NCBI GenBank assembly: GCA_017517985.1
Contig: JAFWWX010000172.1
Span: 1 to 8,915, forward strand
Source of the DNA: Clostridia bacterium
GTDB lineage: Bacteria > Bacillota_A > Clostridia > Oscillospirales > CAG-382
DNA length: 8,915 bases
Direction of reading: 5' to 3'
Part shown: positions 1 to 5,659 of the stretch, piece by piece
How positions within the stretch are numbered: the stretch's first letter is position 1
Layout: each line of letters opens with the position of its first letter
The notes under the pieces: generated by a model
What the model was told of the DNA's origin: nothing
The model's input: only the letters and a program-made list of their open reading frames with translations
Database searches by the model: none
Translations under genes and position numbers: made by a program

Positions 1-515
1 AAAAGCTGATTGATGAAAATACAAAAATATATGTAAACCCTACAGGCAGATTTGTTGTGGGCGGCCCCAACGGAGACTCCGGACTTACCGGCAGAAAGAT
101 TATTGTTGATACATACGGTGGATATTCCAGACACGGTGGTGGTGCATTCTCCGGAAAAGACCCGACAAAGGTTGACAGATCCGCAGCATATGCAGCAAGA
201 TATGTTGCAAAGAATGTAGTAGCTGCAGGTATTGCAAAGAAGTGTGAAGTACAGATAGCCTATGCAATAGGTGTTGCAAAGCCTGTTTCCGTGATGATAG
301 ATACCTTCGGTACAGGAAAATTTAGCGATGAAGCTATTGCGGATGCGATAAACAAGGTGTTTGATCTTCGTCCTGCTGCAATTATTGAAACCCTAGATCT
401 TAGAAAGCCGATATACAAAAAGCTTGCGGCTTACGGTCATATGGGTAGGGAAGATCTTGGCGTAAACTGGGAAAAGACAGATAAGGCTCAGGCGCTTCTG
501 GATGCTTTGAAATAA
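1..515 (+). CDS. metK: S-adenosylmethionine synthetase, C-terminal part (5' end outside window)
   Basis: This enzyme makes S-adenosylmethionine, the main methyl donor, from ATP and methionine in the cytoplasm. About 170 C-terminal residues are visible; the family is usually near 390-400, so the start lies upstream of the window. The reading frame is open from base 3, and bases 1-2 finish an earlier codon. Visible family hallmarks are [21 protein letters not shown] at the start, [20 protein letters not shown] (the glycine-rich signature falls at 135-161), then [15 protein letters not shown] and the [10 protein letters not shown] block. The frame ends at TAA 513-515. The GTG at 57 is an internal valine, not a start. 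No convincing intrinsic terminator follows within 100 bp, so transcripts could run into the spacer before the next gene. Identification is secure from motifs alone. Confidence 0.97.
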   Translation, partial: KLIDENTKIYVNPTGRFVVGGPNGDSGLTGRKIIVDTYGGYSRHGGGAFSGKDPTKVDRSAAYAARYVAKNVVAAGIAKKCEVQIAYAIGVAKPVSVMIDTFGTGKFSDEAIADAINKVFDLRPAAIIETLDLRKPIYKKLAAYGHMGREDLGVNWEKTDKAQALLDALK

Positions 516-787
516 TATTTACTGTCTGAGAAGCGTTTTGGAAATCACTGTTAAATCAATAACGAATTTTGCATAAACGAGAGTTGCTTTGTGTGCAGAA
601 AATGAATGTGTTTTTGCACAAAATGCTATAAAATTATACAATATGTCAAAAATGCACAACGCCTTGGAAAAATATTTATATATTTGGACTCTTTTAATTT
701 AAAAAGCAATCTGTTATAATATAAGTGTAAAATATTGAACAATTATGCAGATAAAAATGTACATTTAAACTCAGGAGGTTTACTAAA
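516..787. other. AT-rich intergenic spacer between metK and the sugar ATPase
   Basis: This 272-bp non-coding stretch has no credible ORF. It contains several TGCA cores in A/T-rich flanks (570-573, 594-597, 615-618, 653-656, 746-749) and an imperfect hairpin at 592-620 (TGTGCA pairing with TGCACA) with no T-tract, so it is not an intrinsic terminator. The promoter assigned to the downstream gene lies at 692-720. A second, weaker -10-like TACAAT at 637-642 has a TTGCAC 17 bp upstream. Confidence 0.6.
692..720 (+). promoter_or_regulatory. Promoter of the sugar ATPase gene, TG-extended -10
   Basis: A perfect TATAAT lies at 715-720, preceded by TGT (712-714), which gives an extended -10. The -35 at a 17-bp spacing is poor (TTTTAA, 692-697), which extended -10 promoters tolerate. 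The start of transcription would be near 727, giving a leader of about 60 nt before the AGGAGG at 773-778. Confidence 0.65.
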
Positions 788-1903
788 ATGGCAAGTCTTT
801 CACTTAAGCACATTTACAAAAGATATCCCGGCGGTGTAACAGCTGTATCCGATTTCTGCCTTGAAATCAAGGATAAGGAATTTATCATTTTTGTTGGTCC
901 TTCCGGATGTGGTAAAACAACAACGCTCCGTATGATTTCCGGTCTTGAAGAAATTACAGAAGGTGAACTTTACATAGGCGACAGACTCGTTAATGACGTT
1001 GCACCTAAGGACAGAGACATTGCAATGGTGTTCCAGAACTACGCTCTGTATCCTCATATGACTGTATTTGAAAATATGGCATTTGGTCTTAAGCTCAGAA
1101 AGACTCCAAAGGAAGAAATAAAGAGAAGAGTTGAAGAAGCTGCAAGAATCCTTGACATTGCTCACCTTCTTGACAGAAGACCTAAGGCTCTTTCCGGTGG
1201 TCAGAGACAGAGAGTTGCGCTTGGACGTGCTATCGTTCGTGAACCTAAAGTATTCCTTCTTGACGAACCGCTCTCCAACCTTGATGCAAAGCTCAGAGCA
1301 GCGATGAGAACAGAAATTACAAAGCTTCACAAGAGACTTGGTACAACATTTATTTACGTTACTCATGACCAGATTGAAGCTATGACAATGGCTACAAGAA
1401 TCGTAGTTATGAAAGACGGTCTTATCCAGCAGGTTGATACACCTCAGATGCTTTATGATAAGCCCTGCAATATGTTCGTAGCAGGCTTTATCGGAACACC
1501 TCAGATGAACTTCCTCAACGGTACTCTTTCCAAGAAGGGTGACGATGTATATGTTACAATCGGTTCCAACGAGTTTAAGCTTCCTGAAGAAAAGTCTTCC
1601 AACGAGGCTCTTGCAGAATATATTGGCAAGGAAGTTATCGTAGGTATCAGACCTGAATGTGTTCGTGATGACGAAATCGGTCTCCAGCTTTACGGCGAAG
1701 AATGGGGATGTACAGCTCAGGTTGATGTTAAAGAAGATATGGGTGCTGAAACATACCTTTACCTCACACTTGACGAAGCTCCCCTTATTGGCAGAATTGC
1801 AGGAAGATCTAATGCAATTTCCGGTGACAGCCTTAAGGTTGCATTCAATATGAACCTTGCTCACATCTTTGATAAGGATACAGAAAAGTGTATCTGCCAC
1901 TAA
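788..1903 (+). CDS. msmK: Carbohydrate ABC transporter ATP-binding protein, MsmK/UgpC/MalK type
   Basis: This is the ATP-hydrolysing subunit that powers binding-protein-dependent sugar importers at the inner face of the membrane. The 371-residue length is typical of the MalK/UgpC/MsmK group. Motifs in order are Walker A GPSGCGKT (37-44), Q-loop Q83, signature LSGGQ (135-139), Walker B VFLLDEP (155-161, catalytic E160), D-loop SNLD (163-166) and switch H193. A TOBE-type regulatory domain fills the remainder from about residue 240. ATG 788 is set by AGGAGG at 773-778, 9 nt upstream. No permease or sugar-binding protein lies beside it, and it has its own promoter and terminator, so it probably serves several importers in trans, as known for MsmK-type ATPases. 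The symbol msmK is by type; substrates cannot be read from sequence. Codons TTA, CTA and TCA are absent after codon 5, suggesting high expression. Confidence 0.95.
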   Translation: MASLSLKHIYKRYPGGVTAVSDFCLEIKDKEFIIFVGPSGCGKTTTLRMISGLEEITEGELYIGDRLVNDVAPKDRDIAMVFQNYALYPHMTVFENMAFGLKLRKTPKEEIKRRVEEAARILDIAHLLDRRPKALSGGQRQRVALGRAIVREPKVFLLDEPLSNLDAKLRAAMRTEITKLHKRLGTTFIYVTHDQIEAMTMATRIVVMKDGLIQQVDTPQMLYDKPCNMFVAGFIGTPQMNFLNGTLSKKGDDVYVTIGSNEFKLPEEKSSNEALAEYIGKEVIVGIRPECVRDDEIGLQLYGEEWGCTAQVDVKEDMGAETYLYLTLDEAPLIGRIAGRSNAISGDSLKVAFNMNLAHIFDKDTEKCICH

Positions 1904-1941
1904 TCAAAAATAGTATTTAATAGGGAAGACACTCCTTATTT

Positions 1942-1986
1942 CACTCCGTCTATCGCTCTGCGCGGTGACGGAGTGTTGAATTTTTT
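1942..1986 (+). terminator. Intrinsic terminator after the sugar ATPase gene
   Basis: A perfect 9-bp stem pairs CACTCCGTC (1942-1950) with GACGGAGTG (1967-1975). A smaller CGC/GCG stem sits inside the loop (1954-1962). A T6 run follows at 1981-1986 after a 5-nt offset. A second copy of the 5' arm, ACACTCC at 1929-1935, could pair with GGAGTGT (1970-1976) instead. Confidence 0.85.
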
Positions 1987-2045
1987 AAATATACAAATTC
2001 CAGGAAAATATTTACTGAAAATTACAAAAAAATTGCAAAAACATA

Positions 2046-2074
2046 TTGACAAATAAAAAATCTTGTGATATAAT
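2046..2074 (+). promoter_or_regulatory. Consensus promoter of tRNA-Val
   Basis: A perfect -35 TTGACA (2046-2051), a 17-bp spacer and a perfect -10 TATAAT (2069-2074) are present, with TGTGA directly before the -10, which also makes it extended. Predicted transcription starts near 2081, leaving a leader of about 22 nt before the mature tRNA. This is the strongest-looking promoter in the window. Confidence 0.93.
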
Positions 2075-2102
2075 TGAAATGTTCTGTTGAGGACAATGAT
2101 AT

Positions 2103-2178
2103 GGGAGCTTAGCTCAGCTGGGAGAGCATCTGCCTTACAAGCAGGAGGTCATAGGTTCGATCCCTATAGCTCCCACCA
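2103..2178 (+). tRNA. tRNA-Val (anticodon UAC), CCA encoded
   Basis: All four arms can be folded by eye. The acceptor stem pairs GGGAGCT (2103-2109) with AGCTCCC (2168-2174). The D arm is GCTC/GAGC (2112-2127). The anticodon stem pairs TCTGC with GCAGG, including one T-G wobble, around the loop CTTACAA (2134-2140). The T arm pairs ATAGG with CCTAT around TTCGATC (2156-2162). The anticodon TAC at 2136-2138 reads GUA and, by wobble or modification, other valine codons. The discriminator is A2175, and CCA is encoded at 2176-2178. It is a single tRNA, not part of a cluster. Confidence 0.98.
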
Positions 2179-2181
2179 AAG

Positions 2182-2215
2182 TCCGGATGCAGTAGCATTC
2201 GGATTTTATTTTTTT
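2182..2215 (+). terminator. Intrinsic terminator of tRNA-Val, abutting the next gene's RBS
   Basis: A 9-bp stem pairs TCCGGATGC (2182-2190) with GCATTCGGA (2195-2203), including one G-T pair, around a 4-nt loop AGTA. The T-tract TTTTATTTTTTT (2204-2215) follows. The ribosome binding site AAGGAG of the next gene begins at 2216, the base after the T-tract. Any transcript that passes this terminator therefore carries the lipoprotein message. Confidence 0.9.
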
Positions 2216-2228
2216 AAGGAGAAAAAAT

Positions 2229-2687
2229 ATGAGAAAGTTCTTATCTTTTGTTATTAGTATTGTAATTATTTTTGCTGTAGAATCCTGTAAGGATATACCT
2301 GAAAATGTACCGTATAAACTTATTATAAGCTGTGATGAGATAGTGGAGTTTATAGACGACGAGGTATACGGAATAAAAAGCGAAAAGAGAGAACTTGTTC
2401 CGGATGACGGAATAATTCTTGAGCTTGAAGACAATTGTTCTGAGGGAGATAATGTATATAACTGTGTAACCAATAATCTTAAGAGTAAGAAGCTTCATTT
2501 TCAGGGTACCGACGGATATATTTCTGCATTAGGAAATATTTATGCTGGTGATTGTGGTGAATTTTCCGGATGGATGCTTTTTATAAACGGTGAGCTTGCA
2601 GAACTTGGTGCTTCTGATACAATAATACAAGAAAATGATGTGATTGAATTTAAGTATATCGTAGATTACAATACATTGTTTAACTAA
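2229..2687 (+). CDS. Small putative lipoprotein with DUF4430-like domain
   Basis: The function is unknown. The 152-residue product starts with a short basic N-terminus and a hydrophobic stretch (residues 4-17), then VESC with Cys20 as the likely lipidated residue. Glu at -2 is unusual for a lipobox, so lipidation is probable rather than certain. The mature part is acidic. Residues about 60-146, ending with the SGWMLFINGE (113-122), GASD and NDVIEFKY blocks, resemble DUF4430, a fold related to the transcobalamin C-terminal domain and common in secreted proteins of Firmicutes. Cysteines lie at 35, 70, 79 and 109. The start is fixed by AAGGAG (2216-2221) 7 nt before ATG. No separate promoter fits between the tRNA and this gene, so expression probably depends on read-through from the tRNA-Val promoter. 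A surface ligand-binding role is inference only. Confidence 0.85.
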   Translation: MRKFLSFVISIVIIFAVESCKDIPENVPYKLIISCDEIVEFIDDEVYGIKSEKRELVPDDGIILELEDNCSEGDNVYNCVTNNLKSKKLHFQGTDGYISALGNIYAGDCGEFSGWMLFINGELAELGASDTIIQENDVIEFKYIVDYNTLFN

Positions 2688-2693
2688 AAAACA

Positions 2694-2730
2694 ACAGACG
2701 GAGAGAAAATCTTCCGTCTGTATTTTTATA
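2694..2730. terminator. Bidirectional terminator between the lipoprotein gene and rarA
   Basis: ACAGACGGA (2694-2702) pairs perfectly with TCCGTCTGT (2713-2721). On the plus strand a T-rich run (2723-2727 and beyond) follows the stem. On the minus strand the stem is followed by TTGTTTTTT, the complement of 2686-2694. It therefore serves both convergent genes, and the plus-strand T-rich run reaches the rarA stop codon at 2731. Confidence 0.88.
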
Positions 2731-3969
2731 TTATTTCTTTATTTTTTCCCAATAAGACTTTGCGACCTGCTCCGTTTTATTGTCGCCGTATTCATAGTAT
2801 ACTCTGTTCTTAATGTCATCCGGCAGATATTGCTGTTTAACATAGTGATTGGGGAATATATGAGGGTATTTATAGTCGGCGTTTTTATTAGCTGCCGGCT
2901 GAGTTGAATCTCTTAAATAGTCCGGAATTCTGATACCAAACCCATTTCTTACATCCGCTGCTGCTCTTGCGTATGCATCGTGACCAGAATTTGATTTTGG
3001 TGCTGTTGCAAGAAGGATTACAGCATCGGCAAGGGGGAGAGTTGCTTCAGGTAAACCTACCTGCAGAGCTATATCAATACAAGCCTTAACAATAGGAATT
3101 GCTTGTGGATATGCAAGTCCGATGTCCTCACAAGCCATAATCATAATTCTTCTACAAGGAGAAAGTAAATCTCCGCCCTCAAGAAGTCTTGCAAGATAAA
3201 AGAGAGCTGCATTTTCATCAGATCCTCTGACGGATTTCTGAAGTGCGGATACAAGATCGTAATGCTCGTTTCCGTCCTTGTCAAGCCTGAGCCCAAAATC
3301 GGATATTGCGGAGTTTACATCATTAAGTGTCATATTACCGGAACTGCCAAGGAAACATAGCTCCAGAGTTCCTACAGCCCGTCTGACATCACCTGAGCAT
3401 CTTGATGATATTTCGGATATTACAGAGTCAAGCTCAGCACACATCTCTGTTTTGTATTCATCTTTAAGTACTTCATATCCTCTGTAAAGGGCTTTTTGAA
3501 TTTCAGAAGAATCTACGGATTTAAATTCAAATATACTTGAACGAGAAAGAATTGCGGCGTATATTGCGTGATAGGGATTTTCAGTTGTAGCACCTATAAG
3601 CGTAATTCTGCCGTTTTCCATATATTCAAGAAGTGACTGCTGCTGTTTTTTGTTAAAATACTGTATTTCATCAAGATAAAGAAGAATTCCGCCTTCTCCG
3701 AAAACAGAGCCTGTTTCTTCACATACAGCTTTGACATCGGAAAGAGAGCAGGTGGTTGCATTAAGTTTTCTAATGGTCTTATTACTGTTTTTTGCAATGA
3801 TTTCAGCAACAGTTGTTTTTCCGGTGCCGGGAGGACCGTAGAATATCATATTGGGAATATTACCGCTTTCTATGACATTTCTGAAAAGACATCCTTTTGA
3901 AATAAGATGTTTTTGTCCGACGACCTCATCAAAGCTGTGAGGTCTGATTTTTTCAGCAAGTGAGGGCAT
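2731..3969 (-). CDS. rarA: Replication-associated recombination protein A (RarA/MgsA), AAA+ ATPase
   Basis: RarA is a clamp-loader-like AAA+ ATPase that acts at stalled or gapped replication forks, with single-stranded-DNA-binding protein as a known partner in other bacteria. The 412-residue length fits the family. Visible motifs are Walker A GPPGTGKTT (45-53), Walker B LLYLDEI (DE at 100-101), the sensor-1 region GATTENP (126-132), SRSS with a candidate arginine finger R143, and GDVRR (193-197) as sensor 2. The C-terminal half has the family blocks SVRGSDENAALFYLARLLEGG, ACEDIGLA, TAPKSNSGHDAYARAA and YKYPH...QQYLPD. The segment after Walker B reads QYFNKKQQ where enterobacterial RarA has HRFNK. 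AAAGGA at 3977-3982 sits 7 nt before ATG. It is the only minus-strand gene here and is divergent from the SseB-like gene. Confidence 0.96.
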   Translation of the reverse strand: MPSLAEKIRPHSFDEVVGQKHLISKGCLFRNVIESGNIPNMIFYGPPGTGKTTVAEIIAKNSNKTIRKLNATTCSLSDVKAVCEETGSVFGEGGILLYLDEIQYFNKKQQQSLLEYMENGRITLIGATTENPYHAIYAAILSRSSIFEFKSVDSSEIQKALYRGYEVLKDEYKTEMCAELDSVISEISSRCSGDVRRAVGTLELCFLGSSGNMTLNDVNSAISDFGLRLDKDGNEHYDLVSALQKSVRGSDENAALFYLARLLEGGDLLSPCRRIMIMACEDIGLAYPQAIPIVKACIDIALQVGLPEATLPLADAVILLATAPKSNSGHDAYARAAADVRNGFGIRIPDYLRDSTQPAANKNADYKYPHIFPNHYVKQQYLPDDIKNRVYYEYGDNKTEQVAKSYWEKIKK

Positions 3970-4011
3970 AATTATATCCTTTACTTATAAATATAGTACA
4001 AATCAATTTTT

Positions 4012-4040
4012 ATTTTACCATATTATAAAGTATATGTCAA
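4012..4040 (-). promoter_or_regulatory. Promoter of rarA, minus strand
   Basis: Read on the minus strand, TTGACA (4035-4040) is followed after 17 bp by TAAAAT (4012-4017). TATGG lies directly upstream of the -10, matching the TRTG extended -10 pattern of Gram-positive promoters. Transcription would start near 4005, about 35 nt before the rarA start codon. Confidence 0.8.
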
Positions 4041-4075
4041 TATTCAGATGTCTTACGAAAAATAAAAAATTGTTC

Positions 4076-4104
4076 TTGTATATCGGATGATTTTGTGATA
4101 TAAT
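4076..4104 (+). promoter_or_regulatory. Promoter of the SseB-like gene, TG-extended -10
   Basis: TATAAT (4099-4104) is preceded by TGTGA, so the extended -10 is identical to that of the tRNA-Val promoter. The -35 at 17 bp is weak (TTGTAT, 4076-4081). It faces away from the rarA promoter with 35 bp between the two -35 boxes. The predicted leader is about 93 nt, longer than for the other genes here. Confidence 0.78.
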
Positions 4105-4203
4105 GAGCGTATAAAACAAATATTTTGTGATGAAAAGAGAAAATTTGAGAGTATGAATTTTATAATAAGAGTATATAAAAACAATTTTTGAAAGGGAAAA
4201 TGT

Positions 4204-5505
4204 ATGACAAATTCTGTAAAGCTACACATAAAAAGAGTATTCAAAGGTGAAAATCTTAATTATAGTTTAGGAATTGTTGAAAACCCGAATCTATATGTAA
4301 TGGAGCTGATTGACACAACCGGATTTATTATGGGAATTCCGGGACAAACAAGCAAACTAGAGCCTGCGACAGCAGTTTTTGGTATTACAAAAGAAGAATT
4401 TGACCTTAAGGATAATGATGTTTCAAAACTCGATGACCTGGCGTTCGAGCTTATGCACAAGCTTCCCAAGGATAGAATAATTGCTGAAAATAATCTTCGT
4501 AAAGAGGATAGAGCAGAAACAATAGACGGTGGCAAATACGCAACTGAAAAAATGGCGGAGCTGGAACAAAAGAAAAAAGATGCTGTTTCGGAAAGCGCAA
4601 GTAGGGCAAAAGCTCTTATTGGAAGTATGTTTGAAAGCGGACAGGGCTGGTATGTTTATACAAAAGGAGCAGGAAATAAGCTCCCAACAATTGATAGTAG
4701 CGGGGCTGTACAGATTTTCACAAAAGAAGAATATGCAAATCTGGTTGTGGAAAAGGCTGTCGGCGTGCCACTTGCGGTAGAAAAACTTGACCCAAAGACA
4801 CTTGGTTCATTTTTTACTAACCTGTTCAGATTTGGAATACTTCGTATAAAGGTTGATGTGCTTCAGCAGGGTGGTGGCGAGACAGGCAGAGATGCAGTTG
4901 CCAGAATGGGAGAGCTTAAGGAATATCAGCTTATGAATTCAAGATGCTGTTTTCTAATGATAAGATATTTACAGACAAAACAGCTGCAGGATAAAACGCA
5001 GGCGAATCTCGGTAGTGCAACTGTCTGGAATGCTTTTTGCAAAGAATTTCCAAAGTCGCTTTTCTTTGTTCCTATGTGCTTTGAAGGGGAAGAAGGTGCG
5101 ACAAGAGACGAAAAAGAAATGTATTTCACACAAAGTGCAGCTGAAAAAATGAGAACTGAAAAACCTGCATTTCTTGGAATAGATAAATATAAACCAGCTG
5201 ACGGTAACGGAAGAAAAATTAAATTTATTACTCTTAAAAACAAGGTCCAAGATGAAGATAAAATGTTTTTTCCGGTATTTACCGACATAGGAGAACTGAA
5301 AGCTGTATTTGGCGACAGAGCAAAACTTTGTATGATAACCTACACTGATCTTTTGGAAAAGTATAAATCTTGTTTCGCCGTTGTTGTTAATCCTGCAACA
5401 TTGAATCTTGTTATTACAGAAAAGGGAATGGAAAATATTGAGCAGGAAAAAGATGGTCCTGTTAAAATATTTAAACTTGACCCCAATGCTAAAAATAAGG
5501 AATAA
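4204..5505 (+). CDS. SseB-like protein of unknown function
   Basis: This 433-residue cytoplasmic-type protein has no signal peptide or membrane segment. The clearest similarity is C-terminal: FPVFTDIGELKAVFGD (356-371), an ITYTDLLEKY block (378-387) and VVVNPATLNLVITEKGMENI (393-412). This layout, a PVFTD strand, a helix, then a buried NP and LVIT strand, matches the SseB N-terminal domain family. SseB was named for enhanced serine sensitivity in E. coli and its biochemical role is unknown. A weaker copy of the pattern may lie at about 160-216 (PTIDSSGAVQIFTKEEYANL, then ILRIKVD). Residues 108-137 are charged and probably helical. The first 100 residues are unassigned. AAAGGG (4191-4196) sits 7 nt before ATG 4204; an out-of-frame ATG lies at 4200. 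The gene is monocistronic, with its own promoter and terminator. The existence of the gene is certain; the family call is moderate. Confidence 0.8.
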   Translation: MTNSVKLHIKRVFKGENLNYSLGIVENPNLYVMELIDTTGFIMGIPGQTSKLEPATAVFGITKEEFDLKDNDVSKLDDLAFELMHKLPKDRIIAENNLRKEDRAETIDGGKYATEKMAELEQKKKDAVSESASRAKALIGSMFESGQGWYVYTKGAGNKLPTIDSSGAVQIFTKEEYANLVVEKAVGVPLAVEKLDPKTLGSFFTNLFRFGILRIKVDVLQQGGGETGRDAVARMGELKEYQLMNSRCCFLMIRYLQTKQLQDKTQANLGSATVWNAFCKEFPKSLFFVPMCFEGEEGATRDEKEMYFTQSAAEKMRTEKPAFLGIDKYKPADGNGRKIKFITLKNKVQDEDKMFFPVFTDIGELKAVFGDRAKLCMITYTDLLEKYKSCFAVVVNPATLNLVITEKGMENIEQEKDGPVKIFKLDPNAKNKE

Positions 5506-5514
5506 AACACAAAT

Positions 5515-5550
5515 AATGCTGTATTTACCTTTGCGTAATACGGCATTTTT
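5515..5550 (+). terminator. Intrinsic terminator after the SseB-like gene
   Basis: AATGCTGTATT (5515-5525) pairs with AATACGGCATT (5537-5547), giving 11 bp with one T-G pair around an 11-nt loop. The T-run continues to 5550. It begins 10 nt after the stop codon. Confidence 0.87.
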
Positions 5551-5585
5551 GTTATCATTAAAATTGTTGTGTTTTAATAAATTCG

Positions 5586-5614
5586 TTGACAATACAGAAA
5601 AGATATTGTATAAT
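5586..5614 (+). promoter_or_regulatory. Consensus promoter of the ribokinase-family gene
   Basis: TTGACA (5586-5591), a 17-bp spacer and TATAAT (5609-5614) are both perfect hexamers. The predicted start of transcription is near 5621. A direct repeat GTAAAAAGAT (5615-5624 and 5630-5639) covers that point, which would suit an operator or be chance in AT-rich DNA. Confidence 0.88.
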
Positions 5615-5659
5615 GTAAAAAGATATAAAGTAAAAAGATGTATGAACGGAGTGAGTATA

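Noticed and set aside
528..545. Possible CcpA cre site around AAGCGTTTT
   Set aside because: Only the central AAGCGTTT resembles the consensus; the outer T, G, C and A positions do not match.
592..620. Hairpin after metK considered as its terminator
   Set aside because: The stem is imperfect and no T-run follows on either strand.
800..1900. 366-codon open frame on the minus strand, covering almost the whole sugar ATPase gene
   Set aside because: It lies in exact codon register with the real gene and stays open only because that gene avoids TTA, CTA and TCA codons. The plus-strand protein has every ABC ATPase motif; the minus-strand translation has no recognisable domain.
2135..2473. 112-codon minus-strand frame ending in a GAIGIEPMTSCL peptide
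   Set aside because: That tail is the familiar spurious peptide produced by translating the antisense of a tRNA gene. The frame also overlaps the plus-strand lipoprotein gene.
4130..4191. Possible short leader peptides (8 codons at 4130-4156; 12 codons at 4153-4191) before the SseB-like gene
   Set aside because: Neither has a ribosome binding site at a workable distance and neither contains a codon run suggestive of attenuation. The second one ending at the AAAGGG site is probably chance.
5408..5659. Longer N-terminus for the sugar kinase, starting inside the preceding gene
   Set aside because: It would begin before the terminator at 5515-5550 and the promoter at 5586-5614, adds 84 residues with no ribokinase similarity, and lacks a ribosome binding site.
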